Below, piece after piece: positions 32,416-40,311 of a stretch of DNA of 56,165 nucleotides. The notes below the pieces were generated by a model. The model was not told the DNA's origin and made no database searches. It saw nothing but the letters and a program-made list of their open reading frames with translations. This stretch comes from a virus: positions 1 through 56,165 of the IMG/VR virus record IMGVR_UViG_3300032116_010423. One strand, 5' to 3'. How positions within the stretch are numbered: the stretch's first letter is position 1; every line of letters starts with the position of its first letter. The position numbers and the translations under genes are program-made.

Positions 32416-32776
32416 TGGTAATTTCTGTTACGAGGTATTTCCTACCCTAAGCAGTGTTTAGGCTGCTAATGCGTATTCGCTTGAATTTGCGTTTACTTGA
32501 TTTGCTTGATTTACGGTCATCGCCTACCGTGTTGCCGTCTCCATTATCTCACCCTGTCGAAACCATGTCAGGCCCATCATAAGAATACTATTTTTCAATT
32601 TTGTGATAAACACGAACATTATTATTGTACATATAAACAACCCAGCATACGCTTACAATTATCGTTATAGTAGCAAAAATTAATCCTTTAATCATTTTAA
32701 TTTCCTTATGGTGGACCTGGCGGGAGTCGAACCCGCGTCCAGAATGCCTTCACTTTGAAGGGATTACAACAATTCC
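32416..32776 (-). ncRNA. ssrA: circularly permuted two-piece tmRNA
   Basis: Order on the minus strand: acceptor piece, intervening segment, coding piece. The acceptor piece (about 32776-32709) holds a CCTTC/GAAGG hairpin, T-arm GGACGCGGGTTCGACTCCCG and 3' CCAGGTCCACCA. The coding piece starts at 32575 with GGGCCTG, which pairs with CAGGTCC (7 bp, one GU), then GGTTTCGACAGGG. AGATAATG and CATTCT can form helix P2. The tag frame ends at 32458 and reads ANQVNANSSEYALAA (or a shorter ANSSEYALAA). Permuted order is typical of alphaproteobacteria. It frees stalled ribosomes and tags proteins for Clp proteases. Confidence 0.92.
32588..32695 (-). CDS. 35-residue membrane peptide inside the tmRNA intervening segment
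   Basis: ATG at 32693-32695, stop TAG at 32588. It has AAGGAAA 7 nt upstream and encodes one TM helix (GLIFATITIIVSVCWVVYMY) plus a short basic/polar tail. It lies fully between the CCA end (32709) and the coding-piece 5' end (32575), so it would be removed on maturation. Random ORFs this short occur; the ribosome site and helix argue for it being real. Confidence 0.5.
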   Translation of the reverse strand: MIKGLIFATITIIVSVCWVVYMYNNNVRVYHKIEK

Positions 32777-32980
32777 TTAAGCAGGCTGAATATTGCTAGC
32801 CTGTTGTCCTTTCATACCCATTGTGACTTCAAATCTTACGCTCTGACCTTCTTGTAGACTTTTGAAGCCACCTGAATTAATCTGAGAGAAATGAGCAAAA
32901 AGGTCTGCTCCGCCGCTATCCGGTGTAATGAATCCAAAACCTTTGGCGTCGTTAAACCATTTTACTTTTCCTGTTACCAT
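32777..32980 (-). CDS. cspA: cold-shock protein CspA
   Basis: 67 residues. [20 protein letters not shown] and DLFAHFSQI carry RNP1 (KGFGFI) and RNP2-type motifs. Binds single-stranded RNA or DNA as an RNA chaperone. Its stop abuts the acceptor piece of the tmRNA, so mRNA and tmRNA precursor may be one transcript. A leader hairpin ACCTCA/TGAGGT (33005-33023) lies upstream. Confidence 0.95.
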   Translation of the reverse strand: MVTGKVKWFNDAKGFGFITPDSGGADLFAHFSQINSGGFKSLQEGQSVRFEVTMGMKGQQASNIQPA

Positions 32981-33046
32981 TGTTACTTTTTCCTAATTTA
33001 AAATACCTCATTTACGTTGAGGTGTTAACGGGTTGAATACAACCAT

Positions 33047-33115
33047 TTACATAAGAAAGTGTATAGCTAAAAGAATAGTAACAAGAATTACTACAATTAC
33101 GTCACACACTTTCAT
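33047..33115 (-). CDS. 22-residue hydrophobic peptide
   Basis: MKVCDVIVVILVTILLAIHF-LM: a single TM helix from ATG at 33113-33115, 3 nt after the stop of the next small gene. No strong ribosome site. Kept because it sits in a run of tightly packed microgenes. Confidence 0.4.
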   Translation of the reverse strand: MKVCDVIVVILVTILLAIHFLM

Positions 33116-33118
33116 TAA

Positions 33119-33223
33119 TTATTTCTTACGTGTTGAAGCCCGTTTAGCCATAGCTTTAACTGTCTTTGGCTTTGGTGGCTTTTTGCCTTTTAAGATTTGA
33201 CTAACTCGTCTAGGGCTTGGCAT
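33119..33223 (-). CDS. 34-residue basic peptide
   Basis: MPSPRRVSQILKGKKPPKPK followed by a Lys/Arg-rich end (MAKRASTRKK). Highly basic, so probably binds nucleic acid. Packed between two other microgenes. Confidence 0.5.
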   Translation of the reverse strand: MPSPRRVSQILKGKKPPKPKTVKAMAKRASTRKK

Positions 33224-33226
33224 ATC

Positions 33227-33301
33227 TTACTTGCGCTTTTTAATAATTCTACGTGCAGTAGCTTTGATACTGCGTGGATGATGAGCTCTAAATTTAGCCA
33301 T
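33227..33301 (-). CDS. 24-residue basic peptide
   Basis: MAKFRAHHPRSIKATARRII then KKRK. The ATG overlaps the upstream stop by one base (TAATG) and AAAAGGAGC lies at good distance, supporting translation. Resembles small ribosomal-type or nucleoid-type basic peptides; function unknown. Confidence 0.55.
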   Translation of the reverse strand: MAKFRAHHPRSIKATARRIIKKRK

Positions 33302-33372
33302 TATTTGCTCCTTTTAAGGGCACGTTTTGCCGCACGAACTGCACGGACTTTTTGAGAGTATTGTCTTGCCAT
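33301..33372 (-). CDS. 23-residue basic peptide
   Basis: MARQYSQKVRAVRAAKRALK then RSK; an amphipathic basic helix. AAAGGAATTAAA precedes the ATG. First of the microgene run 33372-33047. Confidence 0.55.
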   Translation of the reverse strand: MARQYSQKVRAVRAAKRALKRSK

Positions 33373-33421
33373 TTTAATTCCTTTATTAAAAGTTGCTTAC
33401 ATATCTATATTTATAACAGAT

Positions 33422-33721
33422 CTAAGCAAAGATGTCAACCTCTGATTTGCTTGTTTCTTTGGTTTTTTCTGGGCGAATTGGTTCTAACCAAGTATCGGGT
33501 ATGTAGGCCTGCGGAGATACACCAAGCAATGTAGATAAGTCTTCTGCTTCTATCCACCAATAATGATCTGTTACTGCACACTTACAGGGCATAGTTCTAA
33601 ATTCAAACAGTTCACCTTGCTCAAACTTTCCAATATATTCTTTTACCTTAACAACACGCCCTATGTTTTCAGGCCGTATAGAATATATAATACGAGCTAG
33701 ATCACCTTGCTTACATTTCAT
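33422..33721 (-). CDS. phage protein, SH3-like beta barrel pattern
   Basis: 99 residues: GDLARIIYSIRPENIGRVVKVKEYIG at the N-terminus is KOW-like, then WWIEAEDL and PDTWLEPIRPE. Resembles conserved hypothetical phage proteins. Overlaps the next gene by 11 nt. Confidence 0.65.
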   Translation of the reverse strand: MKCKQGDLARIIYSIRPENIGRVVKVKEYIGKFEQGELFEFRTMPCKCAVTDHYWWIEAEDLSTLLGVSPQAYIPDTWLEPIRPEKTKETSKSEVDIFA

Positions 33722-33941
33722 CTTTTGCCTTGTTCATTTCGTATTTCATTACCAGAGCAGTAACATCTTCTACTTTGCACAACCAACCATTTGCGTTTAC
33801 AATAAACACATCCCCTGGTTTGTATAAGTGACTGCTCTTAGGCGTGCCGTCACGGCTTACACCCATAACTTCACCTTCCCATTCACCTTCGACTCTAAAG
33901 TTGTCGCCTACTTGATTTATGTTATATTCAACCCAAAGCAT
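33711..33941 (-). CDS. small phage protein, unknown
   Basis: 76 residues, beta-rich, with EGEWEGEVMGVSRDGTPKSS and YKPGDVFIVNANGWLCKVED. Function unknown. Overlaps both neighbours. Confidence 0.6.
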   Translation of the reverse strand: MLWVEYNINQVGDNFRVEGEWEGEVMGVSRDGTPKSSHLYKPGDVFIVNANGWLCKVEDVTALVMKYEMNKAKDEM

Positions 33942-34710
33942 TTATTCCGTCCAATATGTTATTAATGTTCCAGTACAGTGACTTTTCTATGTTAATGTTT
34001 AATCCGCTGTGCATCTTATAATATATAGCAAGTTTGTTCTGATACTCTAATTTATTCTTATCGTATCTATCTTTGTTATAAAAATGAACTCCGGGTATCA
34101 AGGATCCACCCCATGCTCTATAATTTATTACAGCAGCATGACCAAATTGTGTTTCAATGTCGTTTAGTGATTTAAAAGTCTTAGTCCATTCGATATTTTC
34201 AGAACACTGTTCTGTTTTAAATCGTATAACTTGTAGCGTAGGTTTATGGTGAAATAATCTTAAGGGTGCTATCCTAGCATTGCCCACAACTACTTCCCAA
34301 GTATTGTAGTATCTGTTCCATGCTTGTGTTAACGGAAACTCTATAGTTCCGTTATTTCTTAAATGGTCACTTAACCAAAATATCTTTGCAACTGCATCAA
34401 TAAACGGATAAGAGGATTGTGCCTCTGTCCAATCACTTTCTGAATATACATTTGAAAAACGTTGTTCCCAATCGTGTAACCTTGCAAGCTCAAACTCGTC
34501 ACAGCTTCTAACATTAATAGATTGACTTATTTGTTCTACTACTGTAGATCTATCTGCTTCTACTAGTCCTAAAATTTCATTTTGATTTAATGACTGAAAA
34601 AAGATATCAGCCATCCTAATCTTATCAACATCATGCCCGTGTCTAAGATAGGGTAACGGTTTTACTGAATTGATAAGTTTAATATCTTCAGTACGATATA
34701 AAAAAGACAT
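33928..34710 (-). CDS. phage protein of unknown function
   Basis: 260 residues. FPLTQAWNRYYNTWEVVVGNARIAPLRLF near 124-152 has a faint ParB/Srx-like look (G-x-x-R before a helix), but I do not claim it. TAATG-coupled to the aldolase. Confidence 0.6.
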   Translation of the reverse strand: MSFLYRTEDIKLINSVKPLPYLRHGHDVDKIRMADIFFQSLNQNEILGLVEADRSTVVEQISQSINVRSCDEFELARLHDWEQRFSNVYSESDWTEAQSSYPFIDAVAKIFWLSDHLRNNGTIEFPLTQAWNRYYNTWEVVVGNARIAPLRLFHHKPTLQVIRFKTEQCSENIEWTKTFKSLNDIETQFGHAAVINYRAWGGSLIPGVHFYNKDRYDKNKLEYQNKLAIYYKMHSGLNINIEKSLYWNINNILDGINALG

Positions 34711-35363
34711 TAGACTCCGCTGGCTAATACAATTTTACAAATGTGTTCTAAACGCTCAATATGTTCGTAAGCACGCCATGGAGTACTGTCAATAGCAACT
34801 ACACCATGTCCTTTAATACCTACAATGTCGTAAGCAATATTTCCATCTTTGTCTAATTTTAAATTGCGATGACAAGCGTCACCTAGTTCCTGACTGATAG
34901 GAGGCACATCACCAACATTAGGTGCTACCTTTGTATATCTGCTAAGTTCTGGAAAGTCATCTACAATAGTGCTTAAATCAATTCCGGCATGCATGGCAGC
35001 AACACAATAAGTAGGATGAACGTGTACAACAACTCTAACATCGTTTTTATGCTGTCCTAGTTCTTTTTGCAGTCCAAAATGTAAAGGCATCTCGCCGCTA
35101 GGTTCAAGATTGCCGCTTAGGTCAGTTTGCTCAATAACTTCCCAATTATAATTAAAAACAGCAGAACCTACTCCACTGTTAATTGTGCGCCAGATTTTAA
35201 TTTTTTTAAACATTTCTGGCTGCATGTTTTGTTTGCGTACACCACTAGGTGTGACATAAAAATGATCACGATCGTGATGACGAATAGAAATGTTACCATC
35301 TCTACTGGTAATCCAATTACGCTTGTAAGCGTCTACTAAAATATCGCAACAAGTTTCTAACAT
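34710..35363 (-). CDS. class II aldolase/adducin family
   Basis: 217 residues. SRDGNISIRHHDRDHFYVTPSG at the N-terminus, EPSGEMPLH, VVVHVHPTYCVAAM (His pair for the metal) and GIKGHGVVAIDSTPWRAYEHIE. This is the fold of fuculose- and ribulose-phosphate aldolases/epimerases, which cleave or isomerise sugar phosphates. In the phage it could feed sugar phosphates to nucleotide synthesis or modify surface sugars. Confidence 0.85.
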   Translation of the reverse strand: MLETCCDILVDAYKRNWITSRDGNISIRHHDRDHFYVTPSGVRKQNMQPEMFKKIKIWRTINSGVGSAVFNYNWEVIEQTDLSGNLEPSGEMPLHFGLQKELGQHKNDVRVVVHVHPTYCVAAMHAGIDLSTIVDDFPELSRYTKVAPNVGDVPPISQELGDACHRNLKLDKDGNIAYDIVGIKGHGVVAIDSTPWRAYEHIERLEHICKIVLASGV

Positions 35364-35372
35364 GTTTTTCCT

Positions 35373-35522
35373 TTACCAATGTCTTACAACACCTGCTATA
35401 ATAAATGCGTTAGTGATAAGATAGGCAAGTACGATTAAAGTTCGTATGACAGCAATTCTGTCTGCTTCTTTATCGCTCTTGCCTGTTTTCTCACCTAGAG
35501 CTTTTGCCCAAAGACGCCACAT
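35373..35522 (-). CDS. 49-residue membrane protein
   Basis: MWRLWAKALGEKTGKSDKEA, then a TM helix (LIVLAYLITNAFIIAGVV) and HW at the end. Similar MWR-W-K small membrane proteins are known from marine T4-like phages. ATG at 35520-35522. Confidence 0.65.
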   Translation of the reverse strand: MWRLWAKALGEKTGKSDKEADRIAVIRTLIVLAYLITNAFIIAGVVRHW

Positions 35523-35523
35523 A

Positions 35524-35715
35524 TTACATTGCGTTTTTCTTCTCTTGTATTTCCATACGTCGAGACTTAGTTAGTTTACCTAATTCGCCAAGTGCTTTAC
35601 GAGCCCGTGCTGCCGCAGCTTTTACATTTTTATTTTCAAAAGCTTCTGCTTCTTTAATGTATACGTTAAATGCTAATACAATTTCGTCATGAATTGTGTT
35701 TGTTACTTCTGTCAT
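35524..35715 (-). CDS. small basic helical protein, histone H1-like
   Basis: 63 residues: AFENKNVKAAAARARKALGE then LGKLTKSRRMEIQEKK. Lys/Ala/Arg-rich helix, conserved in marine T4-like phages and sometimes called histone-like. AAGGAGAA precedes the ATG. Probably nucleic-acid binding. Confidence 0.7.
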   Translation of the reverse strand: MTEVTNTIHDEIVLAFNVYIKEAEAFENKNVKAAAARARKALGELGKLTKSRRMEIQEKKNAM

Positions 35716-35727
35716 GGCCTTTTCTCC

Positions 35728-36015
35728 TTATATATGAATGCCTGTTGTTTGTGCTGTGTATTGTTTTGCAATATCGTCTTGAGTTTTTGCAACACAGCTT
35801 ACTGAACCTTTGCGAAGTGTGAACTTTGCATCAGGTGATACTGAGAACATAAATGGTGCTAGTCCCAGTCCTTGTTGTCCCATGATAAGAACCATTGGTT
35901 TTAGTACTGTGAAAGTTTTGTCACCTTCGGCCTCTAGTCTACCAAGAATTTCTTCTCCTGAGCTTAATTTAAAACTTACAATGTCGCCTGTTCTGTAGGG
36001 TATTTCTATTAACAT
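35728..36015 (-). CDS. phage protein, Sm-like beta pattern
   Basis: 95 residues. DIVSFKLSSGEEILGRLEAE is like the Sm1 start; then TVLKPMVLIM. Conserved-looking small phage protein. RNA binding is only a guess. Confidence 0.6.
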   Translation of the reverse strand: MLIEIPYRTGDIVSFKLSSGEEILGRLEAEGDKTFTVLKPMVLIMGQQGLGLAPFMFSVSPDAKFTLRKGSVSCVAKTQDDIAKQYTAQTTGIHI

Positions 36016-36017
36016 GT

Positions 36018-36242
36018 TTATCCTTTAAGTACCTGTTTTAATTCTGTAAATCCGCCTATTAATTTTTCGTCTAAAAAAATCTGTGGAACTGTTCTAGCTG
36101 TTGGAACAGCTTCAAGCAAATCTTCTTTTGTGAAGCCATACCCAATTTTTTTCTCTTCAAACTCAATGCCTTTCATCTTGAGCAAGTTTTTAGCTTGATC
36201 ACAAAATGGACAATGGTCTTTACTCCATACTATCGCTTTCAT
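36018..36242 (-). CDS. grx: glutaredoxin
   Basis: 74 residues. WSKDHCPFCDQAKNLL (CPFC active site), TVPQIFLDE (cis-Pro) and IGGFTELKQ. Electron donor for the ribonucleotide reductase encoded just upstream (36418-39851), as in T4. Confidence 0.92.
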   Translation of the reverse strand: MKAIVWSKDHCPFCDQAKNLLKMKGIEFEEKKIGYGFTKEDLLEAVPTARTVPQIFLDEKLIGGFTELKQVLKG

Positions 36243-36243
36243 A

Positions 36244-36408
36244 TTACGCTCTTTCTATTTCTACTAATGTACCTGCACCTGCAAGCTCTTCTACTACTGA
36301 TTCAAGACTATGCAATATATCGTTGCTGATAATCTCTGTTATGTTCTCACTGTCTTTTAATAGTTTACTAACTTTAATTACTAATACTTCTTCTTGTAGC
36401 TTTGCCAT
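36244..36408 (-). CDS. 54-residue phage protein
   Basis: MAKLQEEVLVIKVSKLLKDS at the start and ESVVEELAGAGTLVEIERA at the end. Sits between glutaredoxin and nrdB, with AAGGAGACA upstream. A similar small protein is common at this place in marine T4-like phages; function unknown. Confidence 0.65.
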   Translation of the reverse strand: MAKLQEEVLVIKVSKLLKDSENITEIISNDILHSLESVVEELAGAGTLVEIERA

Positions 36409-36417
36409 AGTGTCTCC

Positions 36418-37518
36418 TTATATCGCGGGTAGCTCATCATAGTTAATAGAATCGCCCATTATCCCAATAACATAATTAGTTGATTCACTTTCTTGTAGTG
36501 CTGTCTGTTTCTTACTAGTATCACTGTGTTTGTTAAACCACGGGATAGGAGTAGATCTAGGAGCAGGATTCCAATACTTGATCCCAACATTCTTTAGTGC
36601 ATCAGTTGCAGTGAAGTCTACAAAGTCTTTAAGGATATTTGCATTAAGACCAATCACAGGCCCTAACTTAAACAAGTAATCTGCCCATTCTTTTTCTTCT
36701 CTAATAACATCTTTATATATCTGTATCACTTCTGATTCACAATCTTTAGCGGCTTGGGCAAAGCGACTGTCTTCTTTAACTACTTGATTAATCAAGTAAG
36801 CAGTCCAACCTTTGTGTAATAACTCGTCTTGTAAAATCAAACTAATAATATTACCATTACCAATAAAGATCTTATTCTCTACCATTGCTAGACTTGTAGC
36901 AAAGCTAACCATAAAGCGAAACGCCTCTAAACCATAGCTTGCATGTAGGGCTAGATAGATTGCTTTAACATGTTCGTACTCATCAACTGCTTCGCCTAAT
37001 TCTTTGCGACAGTTAATAATATGGAGCCTATCATAATATAGACCAATACTTGATGCCATTTCTACAATTTCTTTAGTGTCATGGATTGTGTTGAACACAT
37101 CCTTGGGCACGTTGTAGATGTTGCGAATAATATGACTATAGCTCTTGCTATGAATATTAGTTTCAAAGAAACCCCAGTTGTACATTAATGCTTCTACTTC
37201 TGGAAGACTGCATACAGGCGTAAATACCTGTGTTGGGCCTCTACCCTGCAAGCTATCCAAAGCAGTTTGACGAAGTAGGTTACTAGTAAAAATATGCTTG
37301 ACAGCATCGCTGGCTTCCTTAAAATCATTAGAGTCTTTACTTAAACTGATCTCTTCAGGTTGCCAAAAGAATCCTCGTGCTGTCGCATCGTAGTCGGCAA
37401 TTTTTTTATACTTTACTTCTTCAAACCGTTGAATAGTTACTGGGCCTGCAGGATCAAGAAACATTTTACGACCAAGGTAATCTGTTTTTGTATTTAGGTT
37501 ATACTGTGCTTTACTCAT
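36418..37518 (-). CDS. nrdB: ribonucleotide reductase class I, beta subunit
   Basis: 366 residues of the ferritin-like R2 family. Iron-ligand region near LPEVEALMYNWGFFETNIHS and VDEYEHVKAIYLALHASYG, with QDELLHKGW later. Makes the tyrosyl or metal radical used by NrdA. ATGA overlap with nrdA. Confidence 0.93.
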   Translation of the reverse strand: MSKAQYNLNTKTDYLGRKMFLDPAGPVTIQRFEEVKYKKIADYDATARGFFWQPEEISLSKDSNDFKEASDAVKHIFTSNLLRQTALDSLQGRGPTQVFTPVCSLPEVEALMYNWGFFETNIHSKSYSHIIRNIYNVPKDVFNTIHDTKEIVEMASSIGLYYDRLHIINCRKELGEAVDEYEHVKAIYLALHASYGLEAFRFMVSFATSLAMVENKIFIGNGNIISLILQDELLHKGWTAYLINQVVKEDSRFAQAAKDCESEVIQIYKDVIREEKEWADYLFKLGPVIGLNANILKDFVDFTATDALKNVGIKYWNPAPRSTPIPWFNKHSDTSKKQTALQESESTNYVIGIMGDSINYDELPAI

Positions 37519-39851
37519 AATTTACATGCCTCGCAATCATCGTCATTCATTAGTTCCATTTCAAATTTAGTTTCTTCTATGTGGAAACCATTTATCTTTT
37601 CTTCTACTTGTTTTGATCCCGCTTTGTTAATTAAACTATAGTAGAATGTTTTGATTCCCCACATCTGTGCCTGCATTAAGTTTTTAGCAATTAATGTAGT
37701 TGGCACCTTTCGGTCTTGAAAATGTGCAGGATTATAAAAAGTATTTGTTGAAATACTTTGGTCCACATATGCTTGTAGCACAGCCGCTGTTTTCAAATAA
37801 TTAATGCAGTCTTTTTGTTCCCACATCATTTGATACTTGTTTTTTAACTTAGCATACTCTGGAACAACTTGTGTAAATGATCCTGCTTTTGATTCTTTGG
37901 TACTAATCAAACTCATTGGCATTTCGATACCATTAGTACTGTTAATAACAACACTAGAACTTTCTACAGGTGCAATAGCCATTTGTGTTGCATTACGCAC
38001 ACCATGCTCTTTCATTTGAACACGTAGGCTTTCCCAGTCAAGCTCAGGAGCAAAATCAGCTAATTCGTTAACACCGTTAGCACGTAGTTCCCATGGAAAC
38101 TTACCTTGTCCATAACGTGTTTTGTCGCTGTGAGCACATGGTCCACGTTCCTTAGCCAACTCCACAGTAGCTTCTGTAAGATAGTATGACTGATGTTCCA
38201 TCCATGTCTTAACTTCTTGCAGTGCATCTTTGTCTCCGTACTTAAGACTGCGCTTGGCGTGCCAGTAAGCTAGATTAGTAACTCCAATACCTAATGGACG
38301 GATTTCGTCATTGCTTAGTTTACTTTGAATACTTAGAAAGTCTTGGTAATCCAGAATGTTGTTAAGACTGCGATGTAAAATCCGGCAAGCACGGCGCATA
38401 TCTTCTGGGTTACGGAATGCTCCCCAGTTGATACTGCCCAACGTACATAAAGCAATACGACCATCAGCGTCATCGAGACGCTTAAAAGATTTAGTAGGTA
38501 ATAAAATTTCACAACATAAATTTGACTGATAGATAGTGTGGTATTCAGGATCGAACGGGCCTTGATTCATCACGTTATCGATAAAGACTAGATAGATTCG
38601 TCCTGTATCAGTTCTCTCCTTTAAAATACCACTTTTGAATACTTCCTCGGCACTCATAGTCTTCTTACGAAGGCCTTTTTGTTTTTCGTATTTAACATAT
38701 AATTCTTCAAACAACTTTGTATTAGAGTAAAACGCTTCGTACAAATCAGGTACTTCATTGGGATCAAAAAATGTTATGTTTTCTTTGTTCTTGAATCGTC
38801 TCCAGAAGAAACTACTAAGCACAACCCCATAATCCATATGACGGACTCGGGTTTCCTCTGTTCCTTGGTTGTTCTTAAGTACAATAAGATCATCAAACTG
38901 ATGATGCCAAATAGGATAAAATACAGTAGCACTTGCATTGCGGATACCTCCTTGTGAACATGATCGCAAATCTCCAAACCACTTCTTTAAGAAAGGTATC
39001 ATGCCAGTGTGCATGATTTCGCCACCGCGAATAGGACTGCCTAGCGGACGCAACCTACCAATCTCTAAACCAATACCAGCACGTTTGCTGGCATACTTGG
39101 CCATCATCTCCCCACTAGCAAATATGCTATCCAAATCATCGTCACTGCGGATAAGAACACAACTACTAAACTGTTTAGTAGGAGTCCCAAGCCCTGCCAA
39201 CACAGGAGTAGCAAGAGTAAACAAACCATCTGAAGCACAGTTGTAGTACTCTTTGATGTAACGCATACGGGCCGTGTTAGGTTCTTCTTTATGAAATACA
39301 GTCGCGGCCGCAACCATATAACGAACTTGTGGTGTTTCATAGATTTCCTTTGTCGCACGATTGCGTACCAAATACTTTTCAATTAACTGTTCAATGGCAG
39401 CATAACTGTATTGTTCATCTTTGTCATGATCTAGCATATCATTCATTTTATTCCAATCTTCTTCAGTGTACCACTCAAGAAGTTCTGGAGTATATAGACC
39501 AGTAGCTACATTAGTCTTTACAATCTCATAAAGGTGGGGAGGCGTGTAATCACCATACACATCTTTTCTCAACATGCTAAGTCGTTGCTTACCTGCAACG
39601 TGTTGATAGTTAGTGTGTCCTAAATCTGGATTTGATTCAACGTCAATAAGATCTACAATGGCTCTTAGAGTTACTTCGTCAATCTCTCTAGTTGTCATGC
39701 CGTCGTAAAAATGTGGCTGAGCTTTGATCTCTATCATACTCTGACTTACATCAGCTATGCCCGAACAAACCTTAGCTACTTGTGCCTGCCACTTTTCTAC
39801 AGCTAGTGGCTCCCTGTTACCCGATCTTTTTATTACCGTAATTTTTGTCAT
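37515..39851 (-). CDS. nrdA: ribonucleotide reductase class I, alpha subunit
   Basis: 778 residues. N-terminal ATP-cone (ITVIKRSGNREPLAVEKWQA), FSSCVLIRSDDDLDSIF, NLCCEILLPT and IAPVESSSVVINSTNGIEMP, C-terminal redox CEACKL. Complete length and intact; no intron or intein seen. It reduces NDPs for phage DNA; glutaredoxin and NrdB are downstream in the same operon. Confidence 0.95.
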   Translation of the reverse strand: MTKITVIKRSGNREPLAVEKWQAQVAKVCSGIADVSQSMIEIKAQPHFYDGMTTREIDEVTLRAIVDLIDVESNPDLGHTNYQHVAGKQRLSMLRKDVYGDYTPPHLYEIVKTNVATGLYTPELLEWYTEEDWNKMNDMLDHDKDEQYSYAAIEQLIEKYLVRNRATKEIYETPQVRYMVAAATVFHKEEPNTARMRYIKEYYNCASDGLFTLATPVLAGLGTPTKQFSSCVLIRSDDDLDSIFASGEMMAKYASKRAGIGLEIGRLRPLGSPIRGGEIMHTGMIPFLKKWFGDLRSCSQGGIRNASATVFYPIWHHQFDDLIVLKNNQGTEETRVRHMDYGVVLSSFFWRRFKNKENITFFDPNEVPDLYEAFYSNTKLFEELYVKYEKQKGLRKKTMSAEEVFKSGILKERTDTGRIYLVFIDNVMNQGPFDPEYHTIYQSNLCCEILLPTKSFKRLDDADGRIALCTLGSINWGAFRNPEDMRRACRILHRSLNNILDYQDFLSIQSKLSNDEIRPLGIGVTNLAYWHAKRSLKYGDKDALQEVKTWMEHQSYYLTEATVELAKERGPCAHSDKTRYGQGKFPWELRANGVNELADFAPELDWESLRVQMKEHGVRNATQMAIAPVESSSVVINSTNGIEMPMSLISTKESKAGSFTQVVPEYAKLKNKYQMMWEQKDCINYLKTAAVLQAYVDQSISTNTFYNPAHFQDRKVPTTLIAKNLMQAQMWGIKTFYYSLINKAGSKQVEEKINGFHIEETKFEMELMNDDDCEACKL

Positions 39852-39885
39852 TTATTTTGCTCGTTGAATTATTTGTATTCGATAT

Positions 39886-40311
39886 TTAGTGAAGCGGATG
39901 CATCACATATATTCTTTGTGATACCAGATAGTCTGGTAAGGAATTTTGCTTAACTGGGTTATCCTCATCGTAACCAATTACATAATCGTTAACGCAGAGT
40001 AGGTAGTGTGTTTGAGATTTAGAATGATCCATAGCAATATGTATCTCAAACATTTTATCTTTAAAACGTTCAGTTAATTGTAATGAATAGCACATTCCTA
40101 GTACACGAGAAAACTCACAATATTGATTTTCATAAAGAAGTTCCCAAGGTCCTAACCAGCTAGATTTATCCCAAGGATCTGTTAATATGCTTACATAGGG
40201 TGCTAATTTATAAAATACAATAACATCCTTTAGCGGAGATAGCGACAGTTCTAATTGGTCTCTAAAATTTCGCCAGGTGGCAAGGCGCTCTTCATAAATT
40301 TGATCAAACAT
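39886..40311 (-). CDS. phage protein near tail fibre, unknown
   Basis: 141 residues. ERLATWRNFRDQLELS and DPWDKSSWLGPWELLYENQYCE segments. Resembles conserved hypothetical proteins of marine T4-like phages. TAATG-coupled to the tail fibre gene, perhaps a chaperone for it. Confidence 0.6.
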   Translation of the reverse strand: MFDQIYEERLATWRNFRDQLELSLSPLKDVIVFYKLAPYVSILTDPWDKSSWLGPWELLYENQYCEFSRVLGMCYSLQLTERFKDKMFEIHIAMDHSKSQTHYLLCVNDYVIGYDEDNPVKQNSLPDYLVSQRIYVMHPLH

